From assembly GCA_021771025.1 (NCBI GenBank), contig JAETPW010000011.1:1-59520 (forward strand): 59,520 bases of DNA. The letters are read 5' to 3'. The notes beneath the pieces were generated by a model, which made no database searches, was not told the origin of the DNA, and saw only the letters and a program-made list of their open reading frames with translations. The position numbers were made by a program, and so were the translations under genes. Positions 1 to 8,170 of the stretch are shown piece by piece. The DNA is from Clostridiaceae bacterium. GTDB lineage: Bacteria; Bacillota; Clostridia; TANB77; CAG-508. Within the stretch, counting starts at the first letter, position 1; every line of letters starts with the position of its first letter.

Positions 1-59
1 TTCCATATTTTTCTCTGATATTTCTTTCATAAGATGAGAAACTAGTATGGGAGGGTATG

Positions 60-809
60 ATGAATCAAATTTTAATTACTAAAAATAAAACTAAACCAAC
101 TAATCTTAATGAAAAAGTAGAATTTGCTAAAGAACTATCTGTCACTTTAGAAAATGACAAAATTAACCAAAATATCCATGTGCACGAAGAGACTCCCATA
201 CATCCTGAAAAAAAACGTAAGGATTTTCAAATTATCTTATTCGTTTCTCTTGCCATTATTTTGTCCCTAATTGGATTTTTTATGTATTTATTTTTTGATC
301 ATCATCACAAAGATAAATTAGCAAAAACTTTATCACAAAATTATGAAATTTTACGTTTATATTCTACCTCTTCTGCATTAGAGGATACTTTTACCAGTCA
401 GGAAAATCCTGCGGAAAATACGTTAATTGGAAAGTTAGATATTCCTGCTATCTCATTAAGTTATTCCTTTTTTTCGCATTTAGATGAAAGTTCTCTTGCT
501 ATTTCTCCTTGTCGTCTTTATGGTGAACTTCCTACGGCTAAAGGAAACTTGTGTATAGCTGGTCATAATTATGATAATGGTAAATTTTTTAGTTCTTTAC
601 CACATCTCAACGAAAATGATGAAATTATTATTTCGGATAATCAACATCGTAGCTTTTTTTATCGCGTAGTATATACGTATGAAGTAAAAGCTGATGATCT
701 CTCTCCTATTTATGATTATGATGGTAATCGCTCTGAACTTACTTTAATTACTTGTAATAATATTAATCAAAATCGATTTGTCGTAAAGGCTTTACTTTCG
801 TCTGAATAA
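60..809 (+). CDS. Sortase (transpeptidase), membrane-anchored
   Basis: Cysteine transpeptidase that joins surface proteins to the wall or to each other, acting outside the membrane. After a charged cytoplasmic stretch of about 55 residues there is one membrane segment (about residues 58-80), then a sortase barrel from about residue 120 (IGKLDIPAISL). The catalytic His (CIAGHNY), Cys (TLITCNN) and Arg (NRFVVKA) are all visible, so it should be active. Tandem ATGs lie at 57 and 60. GGAGGG ends at 55, which leaves 1 nt to the first and 4 nt to the second, so I chose 60. It stands alone on the plus strand and ends in its own terminator. The sortase class is uncertain (D or E-like); no substrate gene is adjacent. 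Confidence 0.9.
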   Translation: MNQILITKNKTKPTNLNEKVEFAKELSVTLENDKINQNIHVHEETPIHPEKKRKDFQIILFVSLAIILSLIGFFMYLFFDHHHKDKLAKTLSQNYEILRLYSTSSALEDTFTSQENPAENTLIGKLDIPAISLSYSFFSHLDESSLAISPCRLYGELPTAKGNLCIAGHNYDNGKFFSSLPHLNENDEIIISDNQHRSFFYRVVYTYEVKADDLSPIYDYDGNRSELTLITCNNINQNRFVVKALLSSE

Positions 810-882
810 AGGAATAAATGCTAAACATAAAGGAAAATATAGATTTGTATTTGCATAAAATCAGATTAAAAACAAGGGGCTT

Positions 883-952
883 AAAAAGTCTCTAAAAAAA
901 TAACCATAAATCTAGTTTAAAACTTATGGTTATTTTTCTCAGAGACTTTTTT
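883..952 (+). terminator. Rho-independent terminator after the sortase gene
   Basis: Long hairpin: AAAGTCTCT then AAAAATAACCATAA pair with TTATGGTTATTTTT and AGAGACTTT, followed by a T run. It separates the plus-strand sortase from the convergent minus-strand gene at 1005-1343. Confidence 0.75.
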
Positions 953-1004
953 ACAGTCCAAATAATTACTAGTTAACCTAATTTGAGACACTATACTTTT
1001 TGGT

Positions 1005-1343
1005 TTAAATATTTTTCCAAAACCAAGCTAAACTGTTATCAACACTTTTTAATCCTTTTTGTTTAGCTTCGATATCGTCTACCCATAAATAGCCAAAAAA
1101 ACTGATACCAATAAATACCATGTCAATGGCTATACACCATAGTAGTGTTCCGGCTAAATTTTTAAATTCTTCTTGCAAAGTTAATAATTGTGCTCCATGA
1201 ATGCAGATCATGATTAAATAAAAAACCAATGGAATCGCAGAAATATAACTTTTCTTGGTTTCTTGTGCAAGAAAAATAAGTAAAATGGTTGCCGCTAATA
1301 ATAGTAGTAAAGTGACTATATTCGTCATATTTAAGATATACAT
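1005..1343 (-). CDS. Small integral membrane protein, unknown function
   Basis: 112 residues with about three hydrophobic segments (roughly residues 6-26, 33-52 and 64-88) and a polar C-terminal tail. The start at 1343 has GGAGGAAGGGG just upstream; a second Met lies five codons in. It lies downstream of glmM in the same direction, but an AGGGAA hairpin at 1421-1452 separates them, so it may be transcribed independently. I do not recognise the family. It looks like a real gene from its Shine-Dalgarno and membrane pattern. Confidence 0.6.
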   Translation of the reverse strand: MYILNMTNIVTLLLLLAATILLIFLAQETKKSYISAIPLVFYLIMICIHGAQLLTLQEEFKNLAGTLLWCIAIDMVFIGISFFGYLWVDDIEAKQKGLKSVDNSLAWFWKNI

Positions 1344-1420
1344 TCCCCTTCCTCCTTTTCTTTTGTTTTATGTTTTTCCTATTAAAAACGAATTAACATT
1401 TCAATAGGGAAATTTTGGCT

Positions 1421-1452
1421 AGGGAAGAAAAGGGCGTCCCCTTAATTTCCCT
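1421..1452 (-). terminator. Recurrent AGGGAA/AAGGGG terminator-like hairpin, copy A
   Basis: On the minus strand, AAGGGGACGCCCTT followed by TTCTTCC forms a short GC stem with a T-rich tail. It is enclosed by an outer AGGGAA/TTCCCT pairing and overlaps the glmM stop codon. Near-identical copies lie at 27094-27125 and 30755-30785. Each follows a minus-strand gene, so terminator function is likely. Confidence 0.6.
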
Positions 1453-2836
1453 GCTTTGTTTCGATGAAGTTTACCATTTCTTTTGCTTTTTGGGTAATGT
1501 CTTGTTGGTCTTCTCCTTCTATCATAACTCTTACTAATGGTTCTGTGCCTGATGGTCTGATTAATACTCTACCATTTCCGGCAAATTCTTTTTCTAGTTT
1601 GGCAATGGCCTGCTTTATTTCTTCGTCTTTTTCATAATCGTATTTTTTGTCGTTATCTACTTTGGCATTGAGTAGTATTTGCGGATATAAATGGATAATG
1701 TCTGCTACTTCTGAGGCTTTTTTCTTTTCTTCTAGAATGGACTGGATTAACATAAGTGAGGTAAGAATTCCGTCTCCTGTTGGGTTATAGTCTAATAAGA
1801 TGACATGACCTGATTGTTCTCCGCCTAGATTATAGCCATTTTTTAGCATTTCTTCTAATACATAGCGATCCCCTACTTTTGTTTCGACAAAGGATAGTTG
1901 ATTGTTTTGCGTGTATTTTTTTAGTCCTAAGTTACTCATTACTGTGGCTACTATGGTATCTTTGGCTAATTTTCCTTTTTTCTTTAAGGATTGTGAAATG
2001 ATGGCCATGAGTTTGTCTCCATCTATTTCTTCTCCTTTTTCGTCTACGGCTAAACATCTGTCTCCATCACCATCGTAGGCTACTCCTAAGCTTAATTTGT
2101 TTTCTACAACAAACTGTTTTAAGCTTTCTAGATGAGTAGATCCACAGTTTTCATTGATGTTAATACCGTCTGGCTTGTTACCAATCATACGATAAGGAAT
2201 TTTTAATGCCTGAAATACTTTTTCTGCTATTTGGTAAGTAGCTCCATTGGCAGCATCTATTCCTACAACAAAATCAGGAGTAATTAATTCTTCTAACGTA
2301 TCATCAAATTGTTTACGGAAAAAATAAAGGTATTCTTCTGCTAATTTTGTGGCATCTTCTGAAATTCCTATTTTGTCACGAATTGCTGTTAGTTCTTCTA
2401 TTTTTCCTGATTCCATGACTTCTTCTATTTCTTCTTCTAGCGTATCTGGTATTTTCATGCCTTTGTTACTAAAATATTTAATTCCATTGAATTCATAGGT
2501 ATTGTGTGAGGCAGAAATGACTACTCCTGCATCTGCTTTTAATTTTCTAGTTAAATAGGCTACTGCTGGTGTTGGAATGACTCCTAACAATTTTACGTTA
2601 GCACCAAAACTTAAAAATCCTGCTACCATAGCACTTTCAATTAATGTTCCTGAAATACGTGTATCTCTACCAATTAAAATGGTGGGTGCATGATCTGTGT
2701 GTTTAGCTAATACATAGGCTCCTGCTTTTGCAACTTTATAAACTAATTCAGGAGTTAACTCTGTATTGGCTATTCTTCTAATTCCATCTGTTCCAAAATA
2801 TCTTCTCAAATTGATTCTTCCTTCCTTTTCTGTCAT
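1442..2836 (-). CDS. glmM: Phosphoglucosamine mutase
   Basis: Interconverts glucosamine-6-phosphate and glucosamine-1-phosphate in the cytoplasm, feeding UDP-GlcNAc synthesis for peptidoglycan and surface polysaccharides. The N-terminus has YFGTDGIRR. The phosphoserine loop VISASHN carries the catalytic Ser, the metal-binding loop is DGDGDR, the sugar-binding GGEQSGH is present, and the phosphate-binding RPSGTEPLVRVM is near the C-terminus. At 464 residues it is slightly longer than the usual 445-450. Its position downstream of cpsB is consistent with supply to the capsule pathway, although it is essential in most bacteria regardless. Confidence 0.96.
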   Translation of the reverse strand: MTEKEGRINLRRYFGTDGIRRIANTELTPELVYKVAKAGAYVLAKHTDHAPTILIGRDTRISGTLIESAMVAGFLSFGANVKLLGVIPTPAVAYLTRKLKADAGVVISASHNTYEFNGIKYFSNKGMKIPDTLEEEIEEVMESGKIEELTAIRDKIGISEDATKLAEEYLYFFRKQFDDTLEELITPDFVVGIDAANGATYQIAEKVFQALKIPYRMIGNKPDGININENCGSTHLESLKQFVVENKLSLGVAYDGDGDRCLAVDEKGEEIDGDKLMAIISQSLKKKGKLAKDTIVATVMSNLGLKKYTQNNQLSFVETKVGDRYVLEEMLKNGYNLGGEQSGHVILLDYNPTGDGILTSLMLIQSILEEKKKASEVADIIHLYPQILLNAKVDNDKKYDYEKDEEIKQAIAKLEKEFAGNGRVLIRPSGTEPLVRVMIEGEDQQDITQKAKEMVNFIETKQGN

Positions 2837-2899
2837 TTTAGCCTCTTTCTCTTACGGTTGCCTATTTCTTTAGAATACTACTCAGGTAGATTCAAATGA

Positions 2900-3697
2900 T
2901 TAATCTTTCTTAAATAAATCACCCAAAGACAAAGCAATTTTTTCTTTAAAGGTTAAACGAAATTCAATTGGTTCATGAATGTCAATTTTTTTGTTTGCCA
3001 ATGCTAATTCTGGATTGATTGTACTTAATTCTTCAAATTTTTGACTACCAATGGTTTCTTTAATTAAGTCTATGGCTTGCGGAATTTTAGGATATATCGA
3101 ATTTTGCCTATGGACATCACTTCCTAAAAAATGAATCATATTATTGGCTAAAAATTGACGTACCAAAAATTGTGCTTTTTTGCCATATTGACCTAAAATG
3201 CTTCCATAATTGGCTTGCATATAACAGCCTTTTTGGATTAGGTCATAAATTAATTCTGGCTCTTTTTGAACAAAGGCATAACGTTCTGGATGGGCTAATA
3301 CTGGTATAAGTTTATTCTCTTGTAAAGAATATATGACATCATACAAGTTCATTGGCTCCTCATTTAATGGCATTTCAAAAAGAACATAACAACTATTATT
3401 GATGGTTGATGCTTTTCCCTCTTCTAATAAATTCATCATATTTTCTGATAAATATATTTCATTGGCTAAGTATAAATCACTTTCGATTCCTTTGGCTTTT
3501 AAATTTTCTTCTATTGCTTTTACCCATACTTCACGTTCAGGTGTATCGGTTTCATAATAATTTTCAATGTAGTGGGAAGTTAATACTATCCCACTAAAAC
3601 CTGCCTCTTTTGCTTCTTTGATTAGATTAAATGTTTCTTCTATACTTCTAGATCCATCATCTATGTTTGGTAATATGTGTGAATGAAAGTCTATCAT
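2900..3697 (-). CDS. cpsB: CpsB/YwqE-type tyrosine-protein phosphatase (PHP fold)
   Basis: Manganese-dependent phosphatase that removes phosphate from the tyrosine tail of the CpsD kinase, helping set capsule chain length. The first PHP motif (MIDFHSHILPNIDDGSRS) is at the very N-terminus. LTSHYI, LAHPERY and GSDVHR supply the other expected metal ligands. It is 265 residues, normal for the family. It follows cpsD on the same strand after a 263-nt gap that contains a conserved leader element (3698-3797), so it is probably controlled partly on its own. The start ATG lies 6-7 A residues after CTAG, exactly as in feoA. Confidence 0.93.
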   Translation of the reverse strand: MIDFHSHILPNIDDGSRSIEETFNLIKEAKEAGFSGIVLTSHYIENYYETDTPEREVWVKAIEENLKAKGIESDLYLANEIYLSENMMNLLEEGKASTINNSCYVLFEMPLNEEPMNLYDVIYSLQENKLIPVLAHPERYAFVQKEPELIYDLIQKGCYMQANYGSILGQYGKKAQFLVRQFLANNMIHFLGSDVHRQNSIYPKIPQAIDLIKETIGSQKFEELSTINPELALANKKIDIHEPIEFRLTFKEKIALSLGDLFKKD

Positions 3698-3797
3698 TTT
3701 TTTCTAGTATATGTTAGCCTAAAACTAACATTTTTCTCCTTTCGTAATTTTAGTAAAGATGTAAAGATTTTCTAGACTAGATGGATGAAATTTTTTT
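3698..3797 (-). promoter_or_regulatory. Leader cassette L1 (SD-hairpin-start) upstream of cpsB
   Basis: Read on the minus strand: an AT-rich hairpin (GTGAAAAAAATTTCATCC, about 3783-3799), a TCTAG motif, GGAG at about 3737-3741, then a perfect 7-bp hairpin ATGTTAG/CTAACAT (3711-3717 and 3725-3731), then ATACTAG and the cpsB ATG. The Shine-Dalgarno is therefore about 40 nt from the start codon with a hairpin between them. The same order of parts occurs at 35403-35500, 55752-55856 and 56997-57103. An attenuator or translational switch is possible. Confidence 0.6.
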
Positions 3798-3960
3798 CAC
3801 TCTTTGTCCTTCTTCTACTTTATTTAATGGTTTACTTCTGCATTTTTTAACTGTCTATTTTTAGTTTTGTGTTTACCGTTCTTTTACTTTTGATCTTAAG
3901 TTTTGTTCTGCTTTTGCTTGGCGGATTTCTTGCTCAACTATTTTTAGCTTATTTTTTCTT
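3798..3960 (-). other. Intergenic stretch between cpsD and the cpsB leader, with a coding-like remnant
   Basis: No intact gene. Just after the cpsD stop, one frame reads a charged helical-looking stretch containing EIRQAKAEQNLRSK before a stop at about 3893. It has no start codon or Shine-Dalgarno and begins directly after an in-frame stop. It could be a leftover C-terminal extension of cpsD or simply chance. Confidence 0.25.
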
Positions 3961-4959
3961 TTAGTTTAAGTTTTTCTTTTCTTGCTCTAAATAGGAATTG
4001 ATTTGATCTAAAATGTCATTGGTTTTATCAATGGATATTCCAGATTGATCATCCAATTTAGGTTTGTCGGCTATTTCCTTTGGCTTTATTTCTTCTTTTT
4101 TCTCTAAGAAACTTGGTAATGGGTTGGTTTCTAAATAGCTGGCTTCTTTTCGTTCTGGTTTTTCTGGTTTTGGCATGTTCTGACTGATACTAGAAGATGC
4201 TCTTCTTTTTAATTCTTCTGCATTTTTGGGAGTACGAGTTACTTTCGCGTTTTTCTTTGGCATTAAGGCAGTTGAACCATAATAATACGTTTCTTGGTAT
4301 TTTCTAGCTGAAATTTCTACTTTGTTTAATACAACACCAGCAATTTTTCCTCCTACATTTTGTATGTTTTTGACTACTCTTTCTAAACTATCTTTTTTGG
4401 TTTCTTTGGATGCTGCAACAATAATCGTAGAATCTACGATTCTAGATAAGATGATTGAATCTGATACTAATTCTGATGGTGTTCCATCAATGATGACAAT
4501 GTCACAAACTTCTTTAAGCTCTTCTAACAATTGAATCATTTGTGGAGAAACCAATAGTTCTGATGGGTTTGGTGGTATATTTCCTGCTGGAATAATCAAT
4601 AGATTATCGACTTCTGTAGGCTGAATAAAACGTGTGATGTCTGGTTCTTCTTCTCCATTTTCATTGACTCCTGATAGGTAATTGGAAAGCCCTGGTCTAG
4701 GTGATACATCAAAAATATTGTATTGCCTTCCTTTTCTCATATCAGCATCGATTAAAATAACTTTCTTCCCTGCTTGAGCAAAAGTAACCGATAAATTTGC
4801 TGCTACATAACTTTTTCCTTCTCCTGGTGTAGTAGAAGTAACTAACAAAGTTTTTAATTTCTTATTGGTGTTCATAAATTGTATATTGGTTCTTAATGTT
4901 TTAAATATTTCTGAAATCGGAGATTTGGGATCCTTTTGTACAATAACTTCTTTTTTCAT
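3961..4959 (-). CDS. cpsD: CpsD/Wze-type bacterial tyrosine kinase
   Basis: Cytoplasmic BY-kinase that autophosphorylates on a C-terminal tyrosine cluster and controls polysaccharide polymerisation with CpsC. Walker A is STTPGEGKSYVAANL (about residues 42-56), Walker A' is VILIDADMRKGRQ, and Walker B is VIIDGTPSE. The usual Walker B end is DTPP, so the DGTPS here is a small departure. The tyrosine cluster is KYQETYYYGS (about residues 218-228). About 100 further residues rich in Lys, Glu and Pro follow, longer than typical CpsD tails. The ATG overlaps the cpsC stop by one base (TAATG), so translation is coupled. Confidence 0.93.
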   Translation of the reverse strand: MKKEVIVQKDPKSPISEIFKTLRTNIQFMNTNKKLKTLLVTSTTPGEGKSYVAANLSVTFAQAGKKVILIDADMRKGRQYNIFDVSPRPGLSNYLSGVNENGEEEPDITRFIQPTEVDNLLIIPAGNIPPNPSELLVSPQMIQLLEELKEVCDIVIIDGTPSELVSDSIILSRIVDSTIIVAASKETKKDSLERVVKNIQNVGGKIAGVVLNKVEISARKYQETYYYGSTALMPKKNAKVTRTPKNAEELKRRASSSISQNMPKPEKPERKEASYLETNPLPSFLEKKEEIKPKEIADKPKLDDQSGISIDKTNDILDQINSYLEQEKKNLN

Positions 4960-5657
4960 TATCTCTTTCCTCCTTTTTCTGGTGTATTATAAGGAATATT
5001 AGCTAGTACTGGTATTTTTAACATTCTTTCAATGTCTTCTTGTGTTTTTACGGTTGTGTCTAACATATTAACAATTAGTACATACATGACAGCTACTACG
5101 ATTCCGACAAAAGCAAAGATGACAACGTCTTTAGCATGGTTTACGTTAGATGGTGATGAACTTACTTCTGCTTCGTCTACCACGTGAACGTTATTGATAT
5201 TATATATTTCAGCTACCTTTTGGGTAAATACTTTTGCTATTTCGTTAGCAATTTTTGCAGCATATGCTGGATCTTCTTGAGTTATGGTAATTTCAATAAT
5301 TTCTGTGTCTTTTACTGAAGTGACCGTTATGTTTTTACGCATTTCTTGTTCGTTAAAATCACTATTTAAGTTTGATTTTACTTGCCTTAATACGTTTTTG
5401 CTTTTGACTAATTCACTGTAGGTAGATACTAATTTTGAGTTTAGTGTTACGTCGGTTGTGGTGATGGAGTTGGTATCACTGTTTGATGAATTGCTTGAGG
5501 TAGCTAGTACTAAAGTTGTTGATGATGTATATACTGGGGTAACAAATCCCATGGTATAGATAATACCAATAACCATAAAGATGGCTACAATTAAAATAAT
5601 TTGTGTTTTTTTGTTCCAAAAAATGGTGAATAGTTCTTTTAAATCTAGTTCTTCCAT
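4959..5657 (-). CDS. cpsC: CpsC/Wzd capsule chain-length regulator (Wzz family)
   Basis: Membrane adaptor that activates the CpsD kinase and sets polysaccharide length. The first membrane segment (about residues 18-38) is followed by the extracytoplasmic Wzz domain, a second membrane segment (about 180-200), and a short cytoplasmic tail ending near the kinase start. It is 232 residues, typical of Gram-positive proteins that keep the kinase as a separate gene. It is first in the cpsC-cpsD-cpsB run and is preceded by a strong promoter at 5701-5729. Confidence 0.93.
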   Translation of the reverse strand: MEELDLKELFTIFWNKKTQIILIVAIFMVIGIIYTMGFVTPVYTSSTTLVLATSSNSSNSDTNSITTTDVTLNSKLVSTYSELVKSKNVLRQVKSNLNSDFNEQEMRKNITVTSVKDTEIIEITITQEDPAYAAKIANEIAKVFTQKVAEIYNINNVHVVDEAEVSSSPSNVNHAKDVVIFAFVGIVVAVMYVLIVNMLDTTVKTQEDIERMLKIPVLANIPYNTPEKGGKR

Positions 5658-5700
5658 GTTTCTCTCCTTTTATTTTTGTTTTGTCTTTTGATACTGTTAT

Positions 5701-5729
5701 AGTATATCTTTAAGTTGGATTTTTTTCAA
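5701..5729 (-). promoter_or_regulatory. Sigma-A-type promoter of cpsCDB
   Basis: On the minus strand TTGAAA (5724-5729) and TATACT (5701-5706) are separated by exactly 17 nt. Transcription would start near 5693, about 35 nt before the cpsC ATG, with GGAGAG just before the start. Confidence 0.75.
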
Positions 5730-5787
5730 GTGGTTTGGGGAAATTTTTTTTCAAATGGTTACTAATTAAGACTTTCACACTAAATTA

Positions 5788-5971
5788 GCTCTGAACCCAA
5801 GTTATTTGTGTATTTTCCGGATAAATTTACATCTGACAGTTCCCGAAGACCCTCGTTAGGCTTAAAACCCGATAACAAGCTTCTTTGTTAGGGACTTAAG
5901 GGTTTTAAAATGACCCTGCTATGGAGGATAAAATTTATCCGGAAAATACACAAATAACTTGGGTTCAGAGC
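5788..5971. repeat. Long-armed structured repeat, copy 1
   Basis: A 41-bp perfect inverted repeat (5788-5828 with 5931-5971) encloses a core of about 102 bp. The core contains CTGACAGTTCCCGAAGACCC, a 9-bp internal stem TTAAAACCC/GGGTTTTAA, and GACCCTGCTATGG. Copies 2 (46673-46857) and 3 (46949-47137) share this core. The arms here resemble copy 2 only at the outer end, and each difference is matched on the opposite arm. Just outside the right arm is CGGACT, also present outside copies 2 and 3. No open reading frame. It could be a structured RNA or a small mobile hairpin element. Confidence 0.8.
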
Positions 5972-6134
5972 GGACTTATTCCCCAAAACTTTTAACTAGT
6001 AACTTCAAATGAAATTAATCAAAAAAATAAAGAATGTATACTACTTTAATCGTAAACTATTCTCTATTTTCCTCAAAATTCATTATCATTGTTTGCAAAT
6101 CAACTGCAGATATTCTTTTTTATCTTTTTTTCTA

Positions 6135-6608
6135 CTATTTACCCTCAATTTCTTGAATCAATTTTTTTAAAAATATACCAATTGTCATAGAAGGATTGTC
6201 ATAATAAAATACATCTTTAGAAATGAATTTTTTATCTGTTTCTAACTTGTGATCCATTATTTGTTCGGCTCGTTTAATAGCCTGTTTTACTTCTGACCAT
6301 TCTATGGATTGAATGATTTGAGTTCTGACTTTCTCTTGCTTAATATTTTTCTTTTTTTGATTTCCCTTTTCTTTAGTCTCTAAACCATACTCTATTTTTA
6401 ATTGTTCTATATAATCATCATTATTTGTAACAGGTTTAGCATAATTTTTTTTATGTAACAACAACCATAAATCAAAATTTAAGTTAGCATAATAGCATTT
6501 AACACCTTTGGTAGACATTCTTTTTTCAAATTCTTTTGGATTTTTATCGTAATCAAAAAAAGCTAATTTAGGTACTTGAGTAGCTTTTCTTACTACTCGA
6601 TTACTCAT
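6135..6608 (-). CDS. RloB-like protein (putative defence-module partner), short form
   Basis: Second gene of an ATPase/RloB pair of the type found in AbiL-like and restriction-linked loci, which probably act against phage. Visible family marks are FFDYDKN near the N-terminus and NLNFDLWLLLHKKNY. The start at 6608 is set by GGAGGAGGAT and overlaps the ATPase stop by 8 nt, so the two are translationally coupled. At 157 residues it is short: RloB proteins normally begin with a Toprim-like CEG..TE stretch of about 60 more residues, which I do not see. It could be a truncated or minimal version. Upstream reading in this frame lies within the ATPase gene. Confidence 0.65.
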   Translation of the reverse strand: MSNRVVRKATQVPKLAFFDYDKNPKEFEKRMSTKGVKCYYANLNFDLWLLLHKKNYAKPVTNNDDYIEQLKIEYGLETKEKGNQKKKNIKQEKVRTQIIQSIEWSEVKQAIKRAEQIMDHKLETDKKFISKDVFYYDNPSMTIGIFLKKLIQEIEGK

Positions 6609-7944
6609 GCCTATCCTCCTCCTGTGATTGGATAGCACTTGCAAAATCAATAAATGGTAATGCTCCATATTTGCCTTCAAAATATTGCTTCATATAGTTA
6701 GTTCCTTTACGAATATCAAATTCTGAAAGTTTATATGCCTGACTAATATAATTTTTATCATTTTTTTCAATAAACATAACTTGATCTCTTCTAAAAAACT
6801 GTTTTTGTAAAAACAAAGGATTATGCGTATTAAAAATCAACTGAGCATGAGCCGTATTAATTTGGGGATCGTGAAATAGACTAATAATTCCAGCAATTAG
6901 CTCTGGGTGAATTGAACAATCAAATTCATCTAAAAAGAATACTCCTCCTTGAGAAAAATAAGCTATAAATCTTGTCCAAAAATCTATTAATTTTATGGTA
7001 CCTCTTGATTCAATAACTGAAGAATTAATGACCATTCCTTCATCAATACCATTTACATGATAAAAAGAAGATAAAACATATTTACCACTTTCACTATCTT
7101 TTAAATATCCTATTTTTTGTGGTCCAAAATCGGCTAAATTATTTAAACGGTCTAGGATTGTACTAAAATAAGCTACCTCACTTTCTCCCTCAAAATTAAT
7201 TATAGTTCCCTTTTTCGTAAAATCTACTATTACAACTAGTTTATTTTCAAACCAATCTAAAATATCATTGGCAATTTTTATACTTACACTACCTTTATAA
7301 GAATTTGTCAAAAATAATGTCTCAAAATCTAAATTGTCATTAAAATTTTTCTCTATATTAATAATATCTTTTAAAAATTCATTTCCTTTGTCATAAATTG
7401 CTAATATCTCCTCATTTTTATTTAACGAAATCTGTCTCTCATCTCTTTGAAATAAATTAATTTTCTTTTCCTTTAATGATGTTCCTATATCCTGATATTG
7501 AACAATATTAAGTTCTTCTCGAATTATTTTTCTTTCATTACCAATTAATGGCGAATCAACTTTTAGTCCTATAATATATTCATAAATATGTAGAGAAGAT
7601 TGAAAAGTAATCGAAAATTCTATCGGCTCTTTTATTTTTTGAGCATCGTGAATAAATGAATCTATTTCCAGTTTGTTAATAGCACTATTATTTATATTTT
7701 TCTTTATGGTACCATTCATGATGATTTCCTTTAATGTTCCCATAGCTGATATCATTGAAGTTTTTCCACTAGCATTTCCTCCATAAATAACCATAGCTGG
7801 CAATACATATTTTTTATTTTTCCCTTTTTTATTAAGCAAAATTAATCTTTGTTTATCATCTTGTTTCGTATTATCTGCTACCAATGATATATCAGTTAAA
7901 TGGTAAAAGGATTTATAATTTTTTATTTTAAAATCAATTAACAT
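6601..7944 (-). CDS. AAA15-family ATPase, RloB/AbiL-type defence module
   Basis: ABC/SMC-like ATPase of the OLD/AAA15 group, expected to act as the sensor or motor of a defence module. It begins with IKNYKSF, has Walker A GGNASGKTS (about residues 55-63), and has a late Walker B FFLDEFDCSIHPEL, followed by FNTHNPLFL as the H-loop. It is 447 residues, normal for the family. A promoter (7989-8016) and a perfect 16-bp palindrome (7965-7980) lie directly upstream, suggesting repression. With the RloB-like gene it forms an isolated two-gene cassette between a repeat element and a membrane-protein gene. Confidence 0.85.
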   Translation of the reverse strand: MLIDFKIKNYKSFYHLTDISLVADNTKQDDKQRLILLNKKGKNKKYVLPAMVIYGGNASGKTSMISAMGTLKEIIMNGTIKKNINNSAINKLEIDSFIHDAQKIKEPIEFSITFQSSLHIYEYIIGLKVDSPLIGNERKIIREELNIVQYQDIGTSLKEKKINLFQRDERQISLNKNEEILAIYDKGNEFLKDIINIEKNFNDNLDFETLFLTNSYKGSVSIKIANDILDWFENKLVVIVDFTKKGTIINFEGESEVAYFSTILDRLNNLADFGPQKIGYLKDSESGKYVLSSFYHVNGIDEGMVINSSVIESRGTIKLIDFWTRFIAYFSQGGVFFLDEFDCSIHPELIAGIISLFHDPQINTAHAQLIFNTHNPLFLQKQFFRRDQVMFIEKNDKNYISQAYKLSEFDIRKGTNYMKQYFEGKYGALPFIDFASAIQSQEEDRHE

Positions 7945-7964
7945 GATTTCCCTCCTCTATTAAT

Positions 7965-7980
7965 AATAGTATATACTATT
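7965..7980. promoter_or_regulatory. Perfect palindrome at the ATPase/RloB transcription start
   Basis: AATAGTATATACTATT is a perfect 16-bp palindrome between the -10 box at 7989-7994 and the Shine-Dalgarno, about where transcription should begin. The position suits a repressor site. The regulator is not evident next door. Confidence 0.5.
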
Positions 7981-7988
7981 ATAACCAT

Positions 7989-8016
7989 ATTATACCACAT
8001 TTTCATTATTTGTAAA
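7989..8016 (-). promoter_or_regulatory. Promoter of the ATPase/RloB pair
   Basis: Minus strand: TTTACA (8011-8016), 16-nt spacer, TATAAT (7989-7994). It reads straight into the palindrome and the ATPase gene. Confidence 0.6.
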
Positions 8017-8127
8017 TATGTATTTGCACTTTTTTTGCATTTATATATACTAATTGAAGATCATAGAATTTAATGTCTACCTGAACATATAGTTATCTAT
8101 CAACATAAATAACAAAAAATAATCATT

Positions 8128-8170
8128 AAAAAAGAGAAAATTTATATTTCATTTTCCCTTTTCTCTTTTA
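8128..8170 (-). terminator. Terminator after the 8171-9013 gene
   Basis: AAAAGAGAAAA and TTTTCTCTTTT pair around an AT-rich loop, and the minus-strand 3' side ends in a T run. The stem begins at the gene's stop codon. Confidence 0.6.

Noticed and set aside
5788..5971. Long-armed repeats as integron attC sites or ordinary terminators
   Set aside because: The conserved core lies inside the hairpin and no integrase-type ends (GTTRRRY) are seen; 41-45 bp perfect arms and a 100-bp conserved loop do not fit terminators.
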